Shown here one piece after another: positions 47,444 through 56,680 of a DNA stretch of 64,000 nt (positions are counted from its first letter, which is position 1; every line of letters starts with the position of its first letter). Location of the stretch: positions 248,001 through 312,000 of the forward strand of contig CANNFT010000001.1 of NCBI GenBank assembly GCA_947503895.1, written 5' to 3'. The notes below the pieces were generated by a model, which saw only the letters and a list, made by a program, of their open reading frames with translations, was not told the origin of the DNA and ran no database searches. The translations under genes were made by a program, and so were the position numbers. The stretch comes from an uncultured Saccharospirillaceae bacterium. Its GTDB lineage: Bacteria; Pseudomonadota; Gammaproteobacteria; Pseudomonadales; Oceanobacteraceae.

Positions 47444-48639
47444 AGTGCAGTTTTCATCGTAAAGCCAATGTTAAGCCATTCTGTGTGTTCAGGTTTTGAG
47501 CGCTCCGTGCTGGCAGGGTTTCGATAGACAGTCGTTGGAGAACGCTTTAACACAGACGTTAAGCCCAGCGAAAAGGTTGTTGAAGGTTCGGCCGCGCTGG
47601 ATAATCGAGACAGCGGAATTTCCTTCACTGGACAAACGAAGGTGACTTTTGTATCGCACTTCCCGTCCGTAATTCGCTTTAGCACGGTGAATAATTCGTC
47701 GTGACGACTTCCGCCCGGCACCCACTCACAAACCTCTTTCCAATTCACGGGCCCCATCTTGAGTTCAATACTTTTTTGTTGGTCCCAAATACGTTTACCC
47801 AATGTTGCGTTTTGCCCTAATACGCCTGTTGCTCTGGACTGAGGACATGGCGCGGGTTTTAGGGTGGACTGTTTGGGGGAGCCATGAGACAAGTGCGTGT
47901 GGTCTTGTGAATCAACCCTGAGCCAACCACCCTTTAATGCTCGCATTTCGATGAGCGGTAACCCCAATGTGCAGGATAGGAGTTGGCGAATAACCGGCAG
48001 CGAGCGCCGTGTATTTGACAATAAGCCCGCTAATTCTAAGTGGAGGTCGTGTGTGCCCGTCCCCATGTCATGGGCATCTGGTGAAAATCCCATCAACGCT
48101 TTCATGAGTTGTACGGGTTTACTATTGTTACAGACTCCAGACGTTAAACTTGGGCGAACCGTACTTCCGATTAAATATCTCAGCGCCACAAAACGATTCG
48201 TGAACAAATTAAAAAAATCAGCCATGGCGGAGTCGCCCTGACTTTCGAGTTGGCGAATCCAACTCACGAACGATTCTGGCAATGGGCCGTCTTGCGTTTC
48301 TAGCGCGCCATTCGATAGTGTGACTTCACGCGGCGCATTGGAAGATTTTGCATGAATTTGGCGTACGGTCGCGGGAGCAAAATCGGAGGCTAATGATGCA
48401 CGAAATGAAATGTTTCGATTGATCTTTTCTAATAAGTCTAATCCGTATCTTGCATGGGATTCACTGGTACTCGACTGCGACCCTCGTGCAGACAGCAAGT
48501 GTTTGTCTTCTGAATGGTTGTCTTCTGACTGTTGCACAGCCAAAAGAACACGTATCAGTTGAAAAAAATCCCAACCAACATCAGGTTGCTGAATTAACGT
48601 GGCTACACTATGACCTGTTCGCCAATGCGCGGATGCCAT
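47440..48639 (-). CDS. tssG: T6SS baseplate protein TssG
   Basis: About 399 residues, starting near WRTGHSVATLIQQPDVGWDFFQLIRVL, which is typical of TssG (VasB/ImpH). TssG joins TssF and TssE in the baseplate wedge. The middle carries FFNLFTNRFVALRYL. The ATG at 48639 is favoured over 48648 because GGAG is ten bases upstream. It overlaps tssF. Confidence 0.9.
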   Translation of the reverse strand: MASAHWRTGHSVATLIQQPDVGWDFFQLIRVLLAVQQSEDNHSEDKHLLSARGSQSSTSESHARYGLDLLEKINRNISFRASLASDFAPATVRQIHAKSSNAPREVTLSNGALETQDGPLPESFVSWIRQLESQGDSAMADFFNLFTNRFVALRYLIGSTVRPSLTSGVCNNSKPVQLMKALMGFSPDAHDMGTGTHDLHLELAGLLSNTRRSLPVIRQLLSCTLGLPLIEMRALKGGWLRVDSQDHTHLSHGSPKQSTLKPAPCPQSRATGVLGQNATLGKRIWDQQKSIELKMGPVNWKEVCEWVPGGSRHDELFTVLKRITDGKCDTKVTFVCPVKEIPLSRLSSAAEPSTTFSLGLTSVLKRSPTTVYRNPASTERSKPEHTEWLNIGFTMKTAL

Positions 48640-50435
48640 TGTTTCCATACTCCTTCACGTTGTGAACTGATTAATTGCACCTGAACAAAGTGATTTAACG
48701 TTGTATACAGGCCAAAGAAATGGCTGAGCACTTCGGCAAATAAAAAAGGATTGGCCCCATTAAAAAATTTTTCGTCGATGACCAGTTCCAGTCGTGTTCC
48801 ACGAAAATGTCCTCTCCATGCTTCTGCTCCCATGCGTCTGACAGACGGAAAGGTGTGAATGTGCGTAATGCCGTCAATTTGTCGTTGCTGTGACGGAGAC
48901 ATGGGATCGCTGTATAAGGTCAAAATTTGTTGCAATCGTTGCAATGGATTTTGCCCATTTTCGTTATCAAGCAGCGACACATGATTAAGATGCAGCTGAG
49001 CCAAAAGCTGTAGTGTCGATTCGCCATTTAGATGAGCCCCTTTAAATCTCGTGGGCTTGGAAGTAACCGTGGCATCTAATAATGCCCCAGACCCGACCAG
49101 CTTCAACTTATTACCAATGCGCAATGATTCAGGTAGATTTCGATTATTGCAGAGACCTTTTACACTCATGGTTTGATCCACTGGCGTATCCGGCAAAAGC
49201 TGAGCGTTTTGCAATGCAATCATGGTGTCACAGCCAGGCGTAGCCGGTGACAACGCTCTCACAAGACGTGTAATGTAGGACACGCTATCCGCCCCAGATA
49301 ATGTAGCACCATGCTCATGACGCAAACCCAGCCACGGTTCGACTTGTTTGACATGCCCATTTCCGGATAACAGCCGAACATCCTCAACGGAATGAACTTC
49401 ACATTGTCCGTATTGACTTTCATCTGCGAGCAAGCGGTATTCATATTGGCTGTAATCCAATTGAATGGGCTTAAAAGTAGCTGGAAATAGATTAATAACG
49501 GGGAAGCTGTTGAGCGTTAAGCTGTTTTTGCTCAACGTTAAAGAAGCGTCCGATTGGTTTAACAGTATGAGTAGCTCGAATTGATCTGTAATGCCGTTGA
49601 ATGCGAGATTCTGTAGTTCAAAAAAATAGAATTTCTCTGGAAATAAAAAGTACTCTTGCAAAAGGCGATAGGCACTGTGACAGTCTTTTGATTGCGGTAG
49701 CACATTCTCTCGTTCACCAAAACCTAACCAACTGAGGTTTGCGCTGTCCAGTTCAATGATTGTGTCACCGCTTCTAATGGCACACCCACAAAAACTATCG
49801 TTCATCAACTGCTGTAGATGCGGTCGCAACTCCGGTTCAGCAACAAAAAAGCGTAAGCAAGAAAGCGGATATTCGTATACGGGATCAGCCCCTTGACTGG
49901 CCATTTCAATGGAAACGACCGACTTTACGTCAGGCCGAGTATCTAAAAAAGGGAATATATTTTTAGGTTTAACGCGAATATCTTCGATCCTAAACGGCCA
50001 TAATGGCGTGTCATAACAGCACTGCATTTGGCATTTAACTGTATGATTACCTGAGCTTGGGCCGGTATTGCGAACAGCGGTTTCTGCCATAAACAAGCGA
50101 TTTTTTTCCAATGTGTATCCATTGACGAAGTTTGCTCCGTCAGTCAATACGTTAGCCTGTAACACCGACATGCATGGACGTGAGCGCAATAAATTAGGGT
50201 ACAAACTGAGCAACAAATGATTCGGAATCTCGTGACGCTGTTGCTCCATATCTTGCCGCAAGTTGGCGGTTAACCAGGCAAACGACTGCAGTAACTGTTC
50301 GACATGTGGGTCGGCCGACAAGCCAGCACTGAGCCGTAGCTCCGTGGCAACACTCGGATAAGTTTCGCTGTATGCCTCAACAGCACTTCGCATGGCGGCA
50401 AGTTCCTGCTGAAACTGTTGTATATCAACACTCAT
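48603..50435 (-). CDS. tssF: T6SS baseplate protein TssF
   Basis: A 610-residue TssF (VasA/ImpG). Early segments ADPHVEQLLQSFAWLTANL and PNHLLLSLYPNLLRSRP identify the family. TssF is the wedge core that binds TssG, TssK and the spike. Length is normal. Confidence 0.93.
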   Translation of the reverse strand: MSVDIQQFQQELAAMRSAVEAYSETYPSVATELRLSAGLSADPHVEQLLQSFAWLTANLRQDMEQQRHEIPNHLLLSLYPNLLRSRPCMSVLQANVLTDGANFVNGYTLEKNRLFMAETAVRNTGPSSGNHTVKCQMQCCYDTPLWPFRIEDIRVKPKNIFPFLDTRPDVKSVVSIEMASQGADPVYEYPLSCLRFFVAEPELRPHLQQLMNDSFCGCAIRSGDTIIELDSANLSWLGFGERENVLPQSKDCHSAYRLLQEYFLFPEKFYFFELQNLAFNGITDQFELLILLNQSDASLTLSKNSLTLNSFPVINLFPATFKPIQLDYSQYEYRLLADESQYGQCEVHSVEDVRLLSGNGHVKQVEPWLGLRHEHGATLSGADSVSYITRLVRALSPATPGCDTMIALQNAQLLPDTPVDQTMSVKGLCNNRNLPESLRIGNKLKLVGSGALLDATVTSKPTRFKGAHLNGESTLQLLAQLHLNHVSLLDNENGQNPLQRLQQILTLYSDPMSPSQQRQIDGITHIHTFPSVRRMGAEAWRGHFRGTRLELVIDEKFFNGANPFLFAEVLSHFFGLYTTLNHFVQVQLISSQREGVWKQWHPRIGEQVIV

Positions 50436-50463
50436 GGTTCACATAGCTCACCGAATACAGCGA

Positions 50464-50841
50464 TTAATTCTGAAAATAGAATTGCTCTACATTCGATTCA
50501 TTTTTCGTGGTTAAAAGTAGTTGGCATGTCGCCATTCCTGATTGCCCGTTTAGCTCGATCACTTCAACATCTAACAGTCGCGGCTCCAAGGTCATGATTT
50601 GTTCACGTATCACTTGACGATAGTGGGCAAGTTCATCGCCACTACCGGAATATTGATCAACGATTTCAGGCACACCGAATCGATCAATATAGGCTCCGTC
50701 TCTTTGTCTGCTTAAATTTGGCTCACCGCTATAGCTGCGTGTGGAGATGATGCGCTGCACCTGCTGACAAATAGACTCTTTCAGTGATATGCCTTCACAG
50801 GAAGCATCCAGCTTTTCAAACAATGTTCGGGCTTGGCTCAT
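50464..50841 (-). CDS. tssE: T6SS baseplate protein TssE (gp25-like)
   Basis: About 125 residues with the gp25-like lysozyme-fold domain of TssE: SLKESICQQVQRIISTR, DRFGVPEIVDQYSG and a LLDVEVIELNG strand. TssE starts sheath polymerisation on the baseplate. The ATG at 50841 is used; the frame opens with a TTG at 50871. Confidence 0.88.
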   Translation of the reverse strand: MSQARTLFEKLDASCEGISLKESICQQVQRIISTRSYSGEPNLSRQRDGAYIDRFGVPEIVDQYSGSGDELAHYRQVIREQIMTLEPRLLDVEVIELNGQSGMATCQLLLTTKNESNVEQFYFQN

Positions 50842-50877
50842 GGCTCTAAACTCTTTGGAATATGAGTACAATTTGCA

Positions 50878-51483
50878 CTACATCGTATAGGCACCCGGCG
50901 CAATAGGACGATTACGTGCAATGCTCCAGCCAGAGGCAACATGACCTTTATTAACGAGTCCCGGTCCTTGTAAACAGTGAACCCAAGATATTTCTGTGAA
51001 ATTTAATTTGAATTGTTCCGTGGCCATATCATTAGGGTGTGACTGAAAATCAATTTCACTGATTAATACTTGAGTCAGCTCAAATTGCATCAACAGGTTG
51101 AGGCGATCCCCTGAGTTTCTGAGAACATGAATTCTGCACGGGCCGCCATCACCATCGAGTGTTTTTGCACGCAGGCAGTACTCATAGAGTTTGGGAGAGG
51201 TGACATCCACGTACTTAACACAGGTAAAGTCCGACAGCATGGGACGCCCCGATGTGCGCGCACTGTTACTGACGTCAGTCGTCACCTGCTGCTTAATACC
51301 TTGGTTAATGGATACCAGCTCGACACATTTTGTGGCGTCAAATCCCAAGTTGCCTGGGTTATCGGTCACGGCACCCCAGTCCCCTTCTGCAGCGCCATCT
51401 ATTAACGAGCCACCGGCACCGGCATCCGCTCCTTTTGCGGATGTTAAGGCAGCGTCACCTAACTCCAATAAAATTAAATCCAT
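50878..51483 (-). CDS. hcp: T6SS tube protein Hcp (TssD)
   Basis: About 201 residues of the Hcp family: starts MDLILLEL, a family core GRPMLSDFTCVKYVDVTSPKL, and LNFTEISW near the end. Hcp hexamers stack into the inner tube expelled by sheath contraction. It is longer than the common 160-170 residues, with extra Gly/Ala-rich sequence near residue 20-35. A GGAG precedes the ATG at 51483. Confidence 0.88.
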   Translation of the reverse strand: MDLILLELGDAALTSAKGADAGAGGSLIDGAAEGDWGAVTDNPGNLGFDATKCVELVSINQGIKQQVTTDVSNSARTSGRPMLSDFTCVKYVDVTSPKLYEYCLRAKTLDGDGGPCRIHVLRNSGDRLNLLMQFELTQVLISEIDFQSHPNDMATEQFKLNFTEISWVHCLQGPGLVNKGHVASGWSIARNRPIAPGAYTM

Positions 51484-51529
51484 AACATTCTCCAAAAAAG
51501 CTCGTACTGCATCATTAGTGGTGTGTTTA

Positions 51530-53473
51530 TTAACCCGGAATATCAGCAACCAGACGAATGGATGTCGATAACTCCTCTAATTGATAGTGTGGTTTTAAAA
51601 ATACGGTGGCTTTGTAGGAGCCCGGTTTACCCGGCACGTCTGTGACGTTAATTTTGGCCTCACGAAGTGGGTAGCGAGCCTTTATTTCGTTTGCCGCACC
51701 GTCATCAATTAATACGTATGCTGAAATCCAAGTATTGAGATAGTCCGAAACATTATCTCGGGTTAAAAATGAGCCTATCTTGTCGCGCATGATGACTTTG
51801 ATGTAGTGAGCAAATCGCGATGCATTCAATACATACGGCAACATTGAAGACGTGCGAGCGTTTGCGTTGGCCTCATCAGTGTTGTATTTCTTCGGTTGGT
51901 TGGTGGTTTGTCCACCAAAAAAGGCCGCTTTATCAGTACCTTTGCAATGTAGAATCGCCATAAACCCAAGATCATTCAGTTCTTTTTCTCGGCGATCGGT
52001 GATCGCGACTTGCGTCGGACAAGTCAGCTTAATGTCACCTGCAATGGTTTTGAACGTATGAGTGGGTAGCCCCTCCACGAGACCGCCGCCTTCAACACCC
52101 CGTATGGCAGCGAGCCATCCGTATTTAGAATAAGCATTCGTGATTCGCTGGCAAAGGACATACGCGGGATTACCCCAAAGATATTTTGATGCGTCGGTGC
52201 CATCGACTTCTTCCAAGAAATCAAAACCTTCAACCACGACCGTATCTGGGCCGTATGGCAAGCGCAGAAGCACTTTGGGTAAGGTTAAGCTAACATATCG
52301 CGAGTCTTCGCTGTCGCGGAAACTGCGCCATTTAATGAGTTCAGCACTTTCAAATATTTTCGATAAATCTCGCGGTTGCGCTAGGCGATAAAAGTCTTGT
52401 AAATCGAACATTTTGGCATAGGCAGCGGAGATAAAGGGTGCGTGAGCTGCGGCAGCGACTCCGGAGATCTTCTCCAATAATTCGATATCTTCAGGATGTC
52501 GACCAAACTCATAATCGCCCACGAGTAAAGTAAACGGATCGCCACCATAGGTTCCAAATTCATCTTCATACACTTTTTTAAACAGTGAGCTTTGATCAAA
52601 TTCAGACGCTTTTTGCAAATCTTTCAATAAATCCTTTTTAGAGACATTCAGTGTTCTCAGTTTAAGGCGTGTACTGGTTTCTGTATTCATGACGAGAAAG
52701 TGCAAACCGCGCCAAGTGGCTTCTATGGTTTGAAATGCAGGGTCATGCATCACTAAATTGATTTGTTGGGTGAGCCGATTATCAATTTCCGCTATGCGGT
52801 TGTTCATTCGATCGGCAGCATCCCCAGTGGCTTCTTTGTTTTCTACAGCCAATATGTCGCGGGTAAATTGGCCGATTAACGAGAGTGCATAGGGTTTTTG
52901 AGATTCATCTAAAGCCATGCCGCCTTCTGTGAGCATTTTGTTCATATGATCACTGGGTGTCACTGCGGACATGTCTTCAGCGCCTTCATAAGCGTCCGTC
53001 AGCTCTTTGCTCAAGGCTTCATCTTCGAGTACTTGTGTAAGCAATTCATCAAGCTCGTCGTTTCCGTCTAGCTTAGAAAGAAAATCTCTTAAATGAATGC
53101 GAGCTTGATATAGCGCCTGTGTTGCGGGGATCATCTCGACTAGGCGAAGTGGTGTAAAATCTTCAATGGTGTTGAATAAAAGCTCAATATTGGTTTTTTT
53201 ACCCCCTTTTTCTGCTAATACATCATCGACTTTAAGCGTCACTCTGGGTGTATAACCTTCAAGCACTTCGTTGAAGTTATCCCGATCAATCTCAACAAAT
53301 TGTCGCTCTTTTAGTACCGGCAATGGATTAATAGGATTACCTGAAAAGTCAGATAAAATACCGACGATCAGTGGCAACTCACGTTGCTCAATGGCTCCGC
53401 CCAGTTCGACATCATAAGTGATATGAACTCGGGGTGAGCGCACTCTAGACAGTTTTTTCTGTGTACTTTCCAA
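51530..53473 (-). CDS. tssBC: Fused T6SS sheath protein TssB-TssC
   Basis: A single 647-residue frame carries both sheath subunits. Residues 1-~165 match TssB (SPRVHITYDVELGGAIEQRELPLIVGILSDF is split by the usual motifs; VLKERQFVEIDRDNF near 50). Residues ~185-647 match TssC (AEIDNRLTQQINLVMHDPAFQ, later WLAAIRGVEGGG and MRDKIGSFL). Normally tssB and tssC are adjacent separate genes. The combined length equals their usual sum, so neither half is cut. The fused protein would build the contractile sheath. Confidence 0.88.
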   Translation of the reverse strand: MESTQKKLSRVRSPRVHITYDVELGGAIEQRELPLIVGILSDFSGNPINPLPVLKERQFVEIDRDNFNEVLEGYTPRVTLKVDDVLAEKGGKKTNIELLFNTIEDFTPLRLVEMIPATQALYQARIHLRDFLSKLDGNDELDELLTQVLEDEALSKELTDAYEGAEDMSAVTPSDHMNKMLTEGGMALDESQKPYALSLIGQFTRDILAVENKEATGDAADRMNNRIAEIDNRLTQQINLVMHDPAFQTIEATWRGLHFLVMNTETSTRLKLRTLNVSKKDLLKDLQKASEFDQSSLFKKVYEDEFGTYGGDPFTLLVGDYEFGRHPEDIELLEKISGVAAAAHAPFISAAYAKMFDLQDFYRLAQPRDLSKIFESAELIKWRSFRDSEDSRYVSLTLPKVLLRLPYGPDTVVVEGFDFLEEVDGTDASKYLWGNPAYVLCQRITNAYSKYGWLAAIRGVEGGGLVEGLPTHTFKTIAGDIKLTCPTQVAITDRREKELNDLGFMAILHCKGTDKAAFFGGQTTNQPKKYNTDEANANARTSSMLPYVLNASRFAHYIKVIMRDKIGSFLTRDNVSDYLNTWISAYVLIDDGAANEIKARYPLREAKINVTDVPGKPGSYKATVFLKPHYQLEELSTSIRLVADIPG

Positions 53474-53537
53474 ACCTTATCTCCTCATCAAGCGTCTATG
53501 TAACATTGCAAGTCATATTGCATAGACTCCATCTCCG

Positions 53538-53771
53538 TTACTTGGCCGTACATTTGTAATATTCGTTTCGGGTTTTTTCGACAACACCGCGGTCAATGAG
53601 AATTCTCAGTGCGCAGCTGACAGAATGAACAGATTCACTCAACTTTTGTTGTGTGACCCACCAGTTTCGAATACCTTCAAAACTGTCCATCGCATCAGGA
53701 TGATTGTTTAAGTACTCTTCAATTAGGTCTGCCACATATTGATCTCGATCAAATGTCATCTCTTTTTGCAC
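53538..53771 (-). CDS. Small first gene of the main T6SS operon
   Basis: A 77-residue soluble protein, unrecognised. The second half, WWVTQQKLSESVHSVSCALRIL then IDRGVVEKTRNEYYKC, looks like a winged helix, so a DNA-binding or regulatory role is possible. It lies between the sigma-54 promoter and the tssBC fusion and is probably transcribed with it. Confidence 0.6.
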   Translation of the reverse strand: MQKEMTFDRDQYVADLIEEYLNNHPDAMDSFEGIRNWWVTQQKLSESVHSVSCALRILIDRGVVEKTRNEYYKCTAK

Positions 53772-53833
53772 GCTAACACCACTATTTGTCGGTTAAATAT
53801 TTTTGGGGTAGTGAGATTATCCAATTGAATTAA

Positions 53834-53850
53834 TAGCAATGAGGGTGCCA
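53834..53850 (-). promoter_or_regulatory. Sigma-54 promoter of the main T6SS operon
   Basis: On the minus strand TGGCAC, five bases, then TTGCTA: an exact match to the -24/-12 consensus with GG (53849-53848) and GC (53837-53836) 12 bases apart. It is 63 bases upstream of the first gene. An enhancer-binding protein gene lies just beyond. Confidence 0.85.
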
Positions 53851-53971
53851 CTGCGCATACAAATGAAAATGATTTTATAAGTGCATGGTTTAACAGTATT
53901 TTTTCTGCGATCCGCTTGGTTGCTCTCTAAATGAAATATCGAATGGGAGATTTGATACGCTAAAACAAGGT

Positions 53972-54003
53972 GGGTAAATGACCCAGTGGGCAATTAATAC
54001 CCC
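53972..54003. promoter_or_regulatory. Putative activator (enhancer) sites upstream of tss operon
   Basis: GGGTAAATGACCC at 53972-53984 and GGGCAATTAATACCCC at 53988-54003, 122-153 bases upstream of the sigma-54 promoter. They resemble the sites upstream of vgrG and the activator gene. The remainder of the 385-base gap (53772-54156) shows no gene. Confidence 0.5.
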
Positions 54004-54156
54004 AGTGAAATGACGGGTGTTACGACAAACAGCTTTATCCCAGCTTAAATGATTCCGATGAGGCAAAGAGTAGCTGACTAAACCCGCTCCGACTCATTGT
54101 GGTATAGACAATTTTAATTAGAAAAGGCTTGACCAGCATGCGTGATGAATGAGCGA

Positions 54157-55320
54157 CTAACTGAAATCAATCTCGACACATTTTTTTATATTGTATTTTT
54201 TGACCAACTTACCAAACGCTCTGCGCTCTTTACCACATAGGTTAGCCGCTTTCGTCACGTTACCATCTGCAACGGACAGCACCTTTTTGACGTATTGACT
54301 CTCAAAAGCTTCAAGTGCTTTTCGTTTATCATTTGAGAAATCAAATACTGAATTCGATGACTCTTCGTCTTGAAAGCTCGCTTCATCTGCTGTTGTCGCG
54401 TCTTCGACATGAGCAGGATGGTTTTGAAGATGATTAACCCGATTCCCCAATGCTGAACCGGTTAAAATGCCATCGATACCCATGTCCGTTTCCTGCGTCA
54501 GTAGGTAAAGACGGTGTAGTAAATTTTCCAACTCACGGACATTGCCAGGCCAGTCATGACGGTGCAGGTAGTGATGTAGTTCTGGCAAAACAGACTTAAC
54601 ACCCATTTTGTAGTGGTTATTGAACTGCCGTAAAAAGTGCTCTGTTAGCAGCTCTATGTCTTCCTTTCTATCGCGAAGAGCGGGCATGTGGATATGGAAA
54701 ATATAGAGACGATAGTAGAGATCACGGCGGAAAACCCCCTGTTCTATTTTTGATTCAAGATCACAGTTGGCTGAGGCGATGAGCCGAACATCAGCGTGGA
54801 GCACCTCTTCGGAACCAACGGCACGATACTCGGATTCCTGCAGGAATCGCAATAACGCTGCTTGCGAACCCAGTGAAAGGCTATCTATTTCATCTAAAAA
54901 TAATGTTCCACCATTTGCTGTGGCTAAAAGTCCTTTTTTATCTTTTTTTGCATCTGTAAAGGCACCGCGTTTATGGCCGAATAGCTCACTGGCGAACAAT
55001 TCAGCCGTGAGCGTTGCGCAATTAATCGCCACAAATGGCTTAGATTTTCTGATCCCGCCGTAATGAAGACCACGAGCGGCTAATTCTTTCCCTGTCCCGG
55101 TTTCCCCTGTCACCAATACGGGTGCGTCAAATTTTCCGAAAACAGATATGTTGTGCAATATGCTTTTAACCGAGTCGGATTGCCCCAGAATGTTGAAATT
55201 TTCAATGGCGATGGATGGGTTATCAAACGAATTCACGGGGTTTGAAGCGGAATCATTCCAAGTTGCAGAATAAGTTTCGTTAGCATTGCTGCTGCCAATA
55301 TGTTGAGCACTGTCGTCCAT
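54157..55320 (-). CDS. VasH-like sigma-54-dependent transcriptional activator
   Basis: About 387 residues. The AAA+ domain has Walker A GETGTGKE, the sigma-54 contact loop GAFTDA, Walker B GGTLFLDEID, and arginine-finger region RRDLYYRL. A C-terminal Fis-type helix-turn-helix near residues 340-385 (VTKAANLCGKERRAFGKLVK) binds DNA. The N-terminal ~55 residues show no receiver or GAF domain, so activity is probably controlled by level. The ATG at 55320 follows an AAGGG; an upstream TTG at 55398 is in frame. It stands behind the T6SS operon. Confidence 0.88.
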   Translation of the reverse strand: MDDSAQHIGSSNANETYSATWNDSASNPVNSFDNPSIAIENFNILGQSDSVKSILHNISVFGKFDAPVLVTGETGTGKELAARGLHYGGIRKSKPFVAINCATLTAELFASELFGHKRGAFTDAKKDKKGLLATANGGTLFLDEIDSLSLGSQAALLRFLQESEYRAVGSEEVLHADVRLIASANCDLESKIEQGVFRRDLYYRLYIFHIHMPALRDRKEDIELLTEHFLRQFNNHYKMGVKSVLPELHHYLHRHDWPGNVRELENLLHRLYLLTQETDMGIDGILTGSALGNRVNHLQNHPAHVEDATTADEASFQDEESSNSVFDFSNDKRKALEAFESQYVKKVLSVADGNVTKAANLCGKERRAFGKLVKKYNIKKCVEIDFS

Positions 55321-55482
55321 GGCGGAGCCCTTCGTATTGCATACATTTATGTGCGGACTTCTGTAAAAGCAATCAACATGCCACGAGTTTTTTGACAATG
55401 CGGTCGTTTCAGCCCGCCTACCCCATCCAATTGACCCATTGATAACATAAAATAAGCCGTATTCATTGAGTGGTTCAGAATT

Positions 55483-55512
55483 GGGTTGATTTATACCCGA
55501 TAATTTTTACCC
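55483..55512. promoter_or_regulatory. Activator-site candidates upstream of the activator gene
   Basis: GGGTTGATTTATACCC at 55483-55498, and AATTTTTACCC at 55502-55512, whose complement GGGTAAAAATT is identical to the 11-mer upstream of vgrG. The sites lie about 160-190 bases upstream of the activator ATG and suggest autoregulation. The 390-base gap to the next gene contains no other gene. Confidence 0.5.
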
Positions 55513-55710
55513 ACTGAAACTGCCAGTGAATAGTAGATTATGGAGTGTGTCGTCAGATTTTTACATGTGCACAAAATGGTCAGAGTTAGTCATGATACGG
55601 TTCTAACGAAAGTGCTTTTTTATAGGAATTGGGCGCTTAAATGATTATTCCTCGCGCAATCGCTCATGTGAGCTAGAATCCAAGTTGATTGATTTTCTGA
55701 GGATGTAATC

Positions 55711-56493
55711 ATGTTGTATGCAGCCTCTCCTCCTTGCAAGCGTATCGTGCGACGCTGGTGGTATCCGTCACTAATATTTGCCGTTCTGAATCTACCTATG
55801 GCACTGGCTTCATCCAACGAGTCAGATGCGAAGACCGTTAAAATATGCTCACCGGTTTACGCAAGCTTTACGAATGAAGACGGGACAGGGTTCTATTGGG
55901 ATATTTTAAACGTCATTTTTAAGACGCATGATTATACATTCTTACACGTCATCAGCCCTTTCAAACGCTGCCTCTTAAGTGTGCAAAACCATCAAATGGA
56001 TGGCGCAGCAGCGGCCTTCAAAACAAAGGCGAGAGAGGAAATTTACACCTATCCAGCATCGAGAATTCATTTTACTCACTATGGACTGATCTACTTAAAT
56101 GACTACGTTTACTCTGGGCTTGATCAATTGAGTGGCGCCATTGGAAAAGTGAGAGGATACGATTTTTCAACTTGGCTGCCCGAAAATCTAGAGTTTGTAT
56201 TGCTCTCTAGTACTCAGCAAGCGATTAAAATGCTGTCAAAAGGTCGGATAAAAGTGTATGCCGAAGACATTCAAGATTTTCAAATGACGTTAAAAGCCAT
56301 GCAAGACCGTTCAATGGACGACTATCACTATACTGTGTTGCACACGAATGACGTCTATTCATTTTTTGGTCAATCGGAAAAGGGGCAGCGGCTCGCTCAA
56401 ATATTTGATCAGGGTCTGCAAGAATTGATTGAGAGCGGGCAATTAACCCAAATAGCGAATAAATACGGAATCCGTGAACACATCGGGAATTAA
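55711..56493 (+). CDS. Periplasmic family-3 solute-binding protein
   Basis: A 260-residue protein with a long basic N-terminus and signal peptide (SLIFAVLNLPMALASS), then a SBP_bac_3 domain: GFYWDILNVIFKTHDYTF, SPFKRCLLSVQNHQMDG and a C-terminal IANKYGI. GAGGATG precedes the ATG. There is no adjacent transporter. It is the second of three orphan binding proteins in the window. Confidence 0.78.
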   Translation: MLYAASPPCKRIVRRWWYPSLIFAVLNLPMALASSNESDAKTVKICSPVYASFTNEDGTGFYWDILNVIFKTHDYTFLHVISPFKRCLLSVQNHQMDGAAAAFKTKAREEIYTYPASRIHFTHYGLIYLNDYVYSGLDQLSGAIGKVRGYDFSTWLPENLEFVLLSSTQQAIKMLSKGRIKVYAEDIQDFQMTLKAMQDRSMDDYHYTVLHTNDVYSFFGQSEKGQRLAQIFDQGLQELIESGQLTQIANKYGIREHIGN

Positions 56494-56521
56494 ACTTATT
56501 AAGCGACGCATATCGAGTTGA

Positions 56522-56680
56522 TTATGCATCCTCGCTGTTTGTTTTCTGAACACAGCGAGCGCCATAACCACCCACTAGGATATTCCCCTGCCGCCAATCT
56601 TCTACCATGGGCGCAATTGACTCGGCTATAAACAGTTGAGCCCTACTAGACAGTCTATATACAAAATACAGAGGGAATAT
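56522..56680 (-). pseudogene. 3' remnant, possibly of a LysR-type gene
   Basis: In the 344-base gap before the HupE gene, one minus-strand frame reads PLYFVYRLSSRAQLFIAESI, then APMVEDWRQG and a stop at 56522. The YRLSSRAQLF(I) pattern resembles the C-terminus of LysR effector domains (Tyr, Ser, Arg, then Val/Ile Phe). No helix-turn-helix remains. Confidence is low. Confidence 0.3.
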
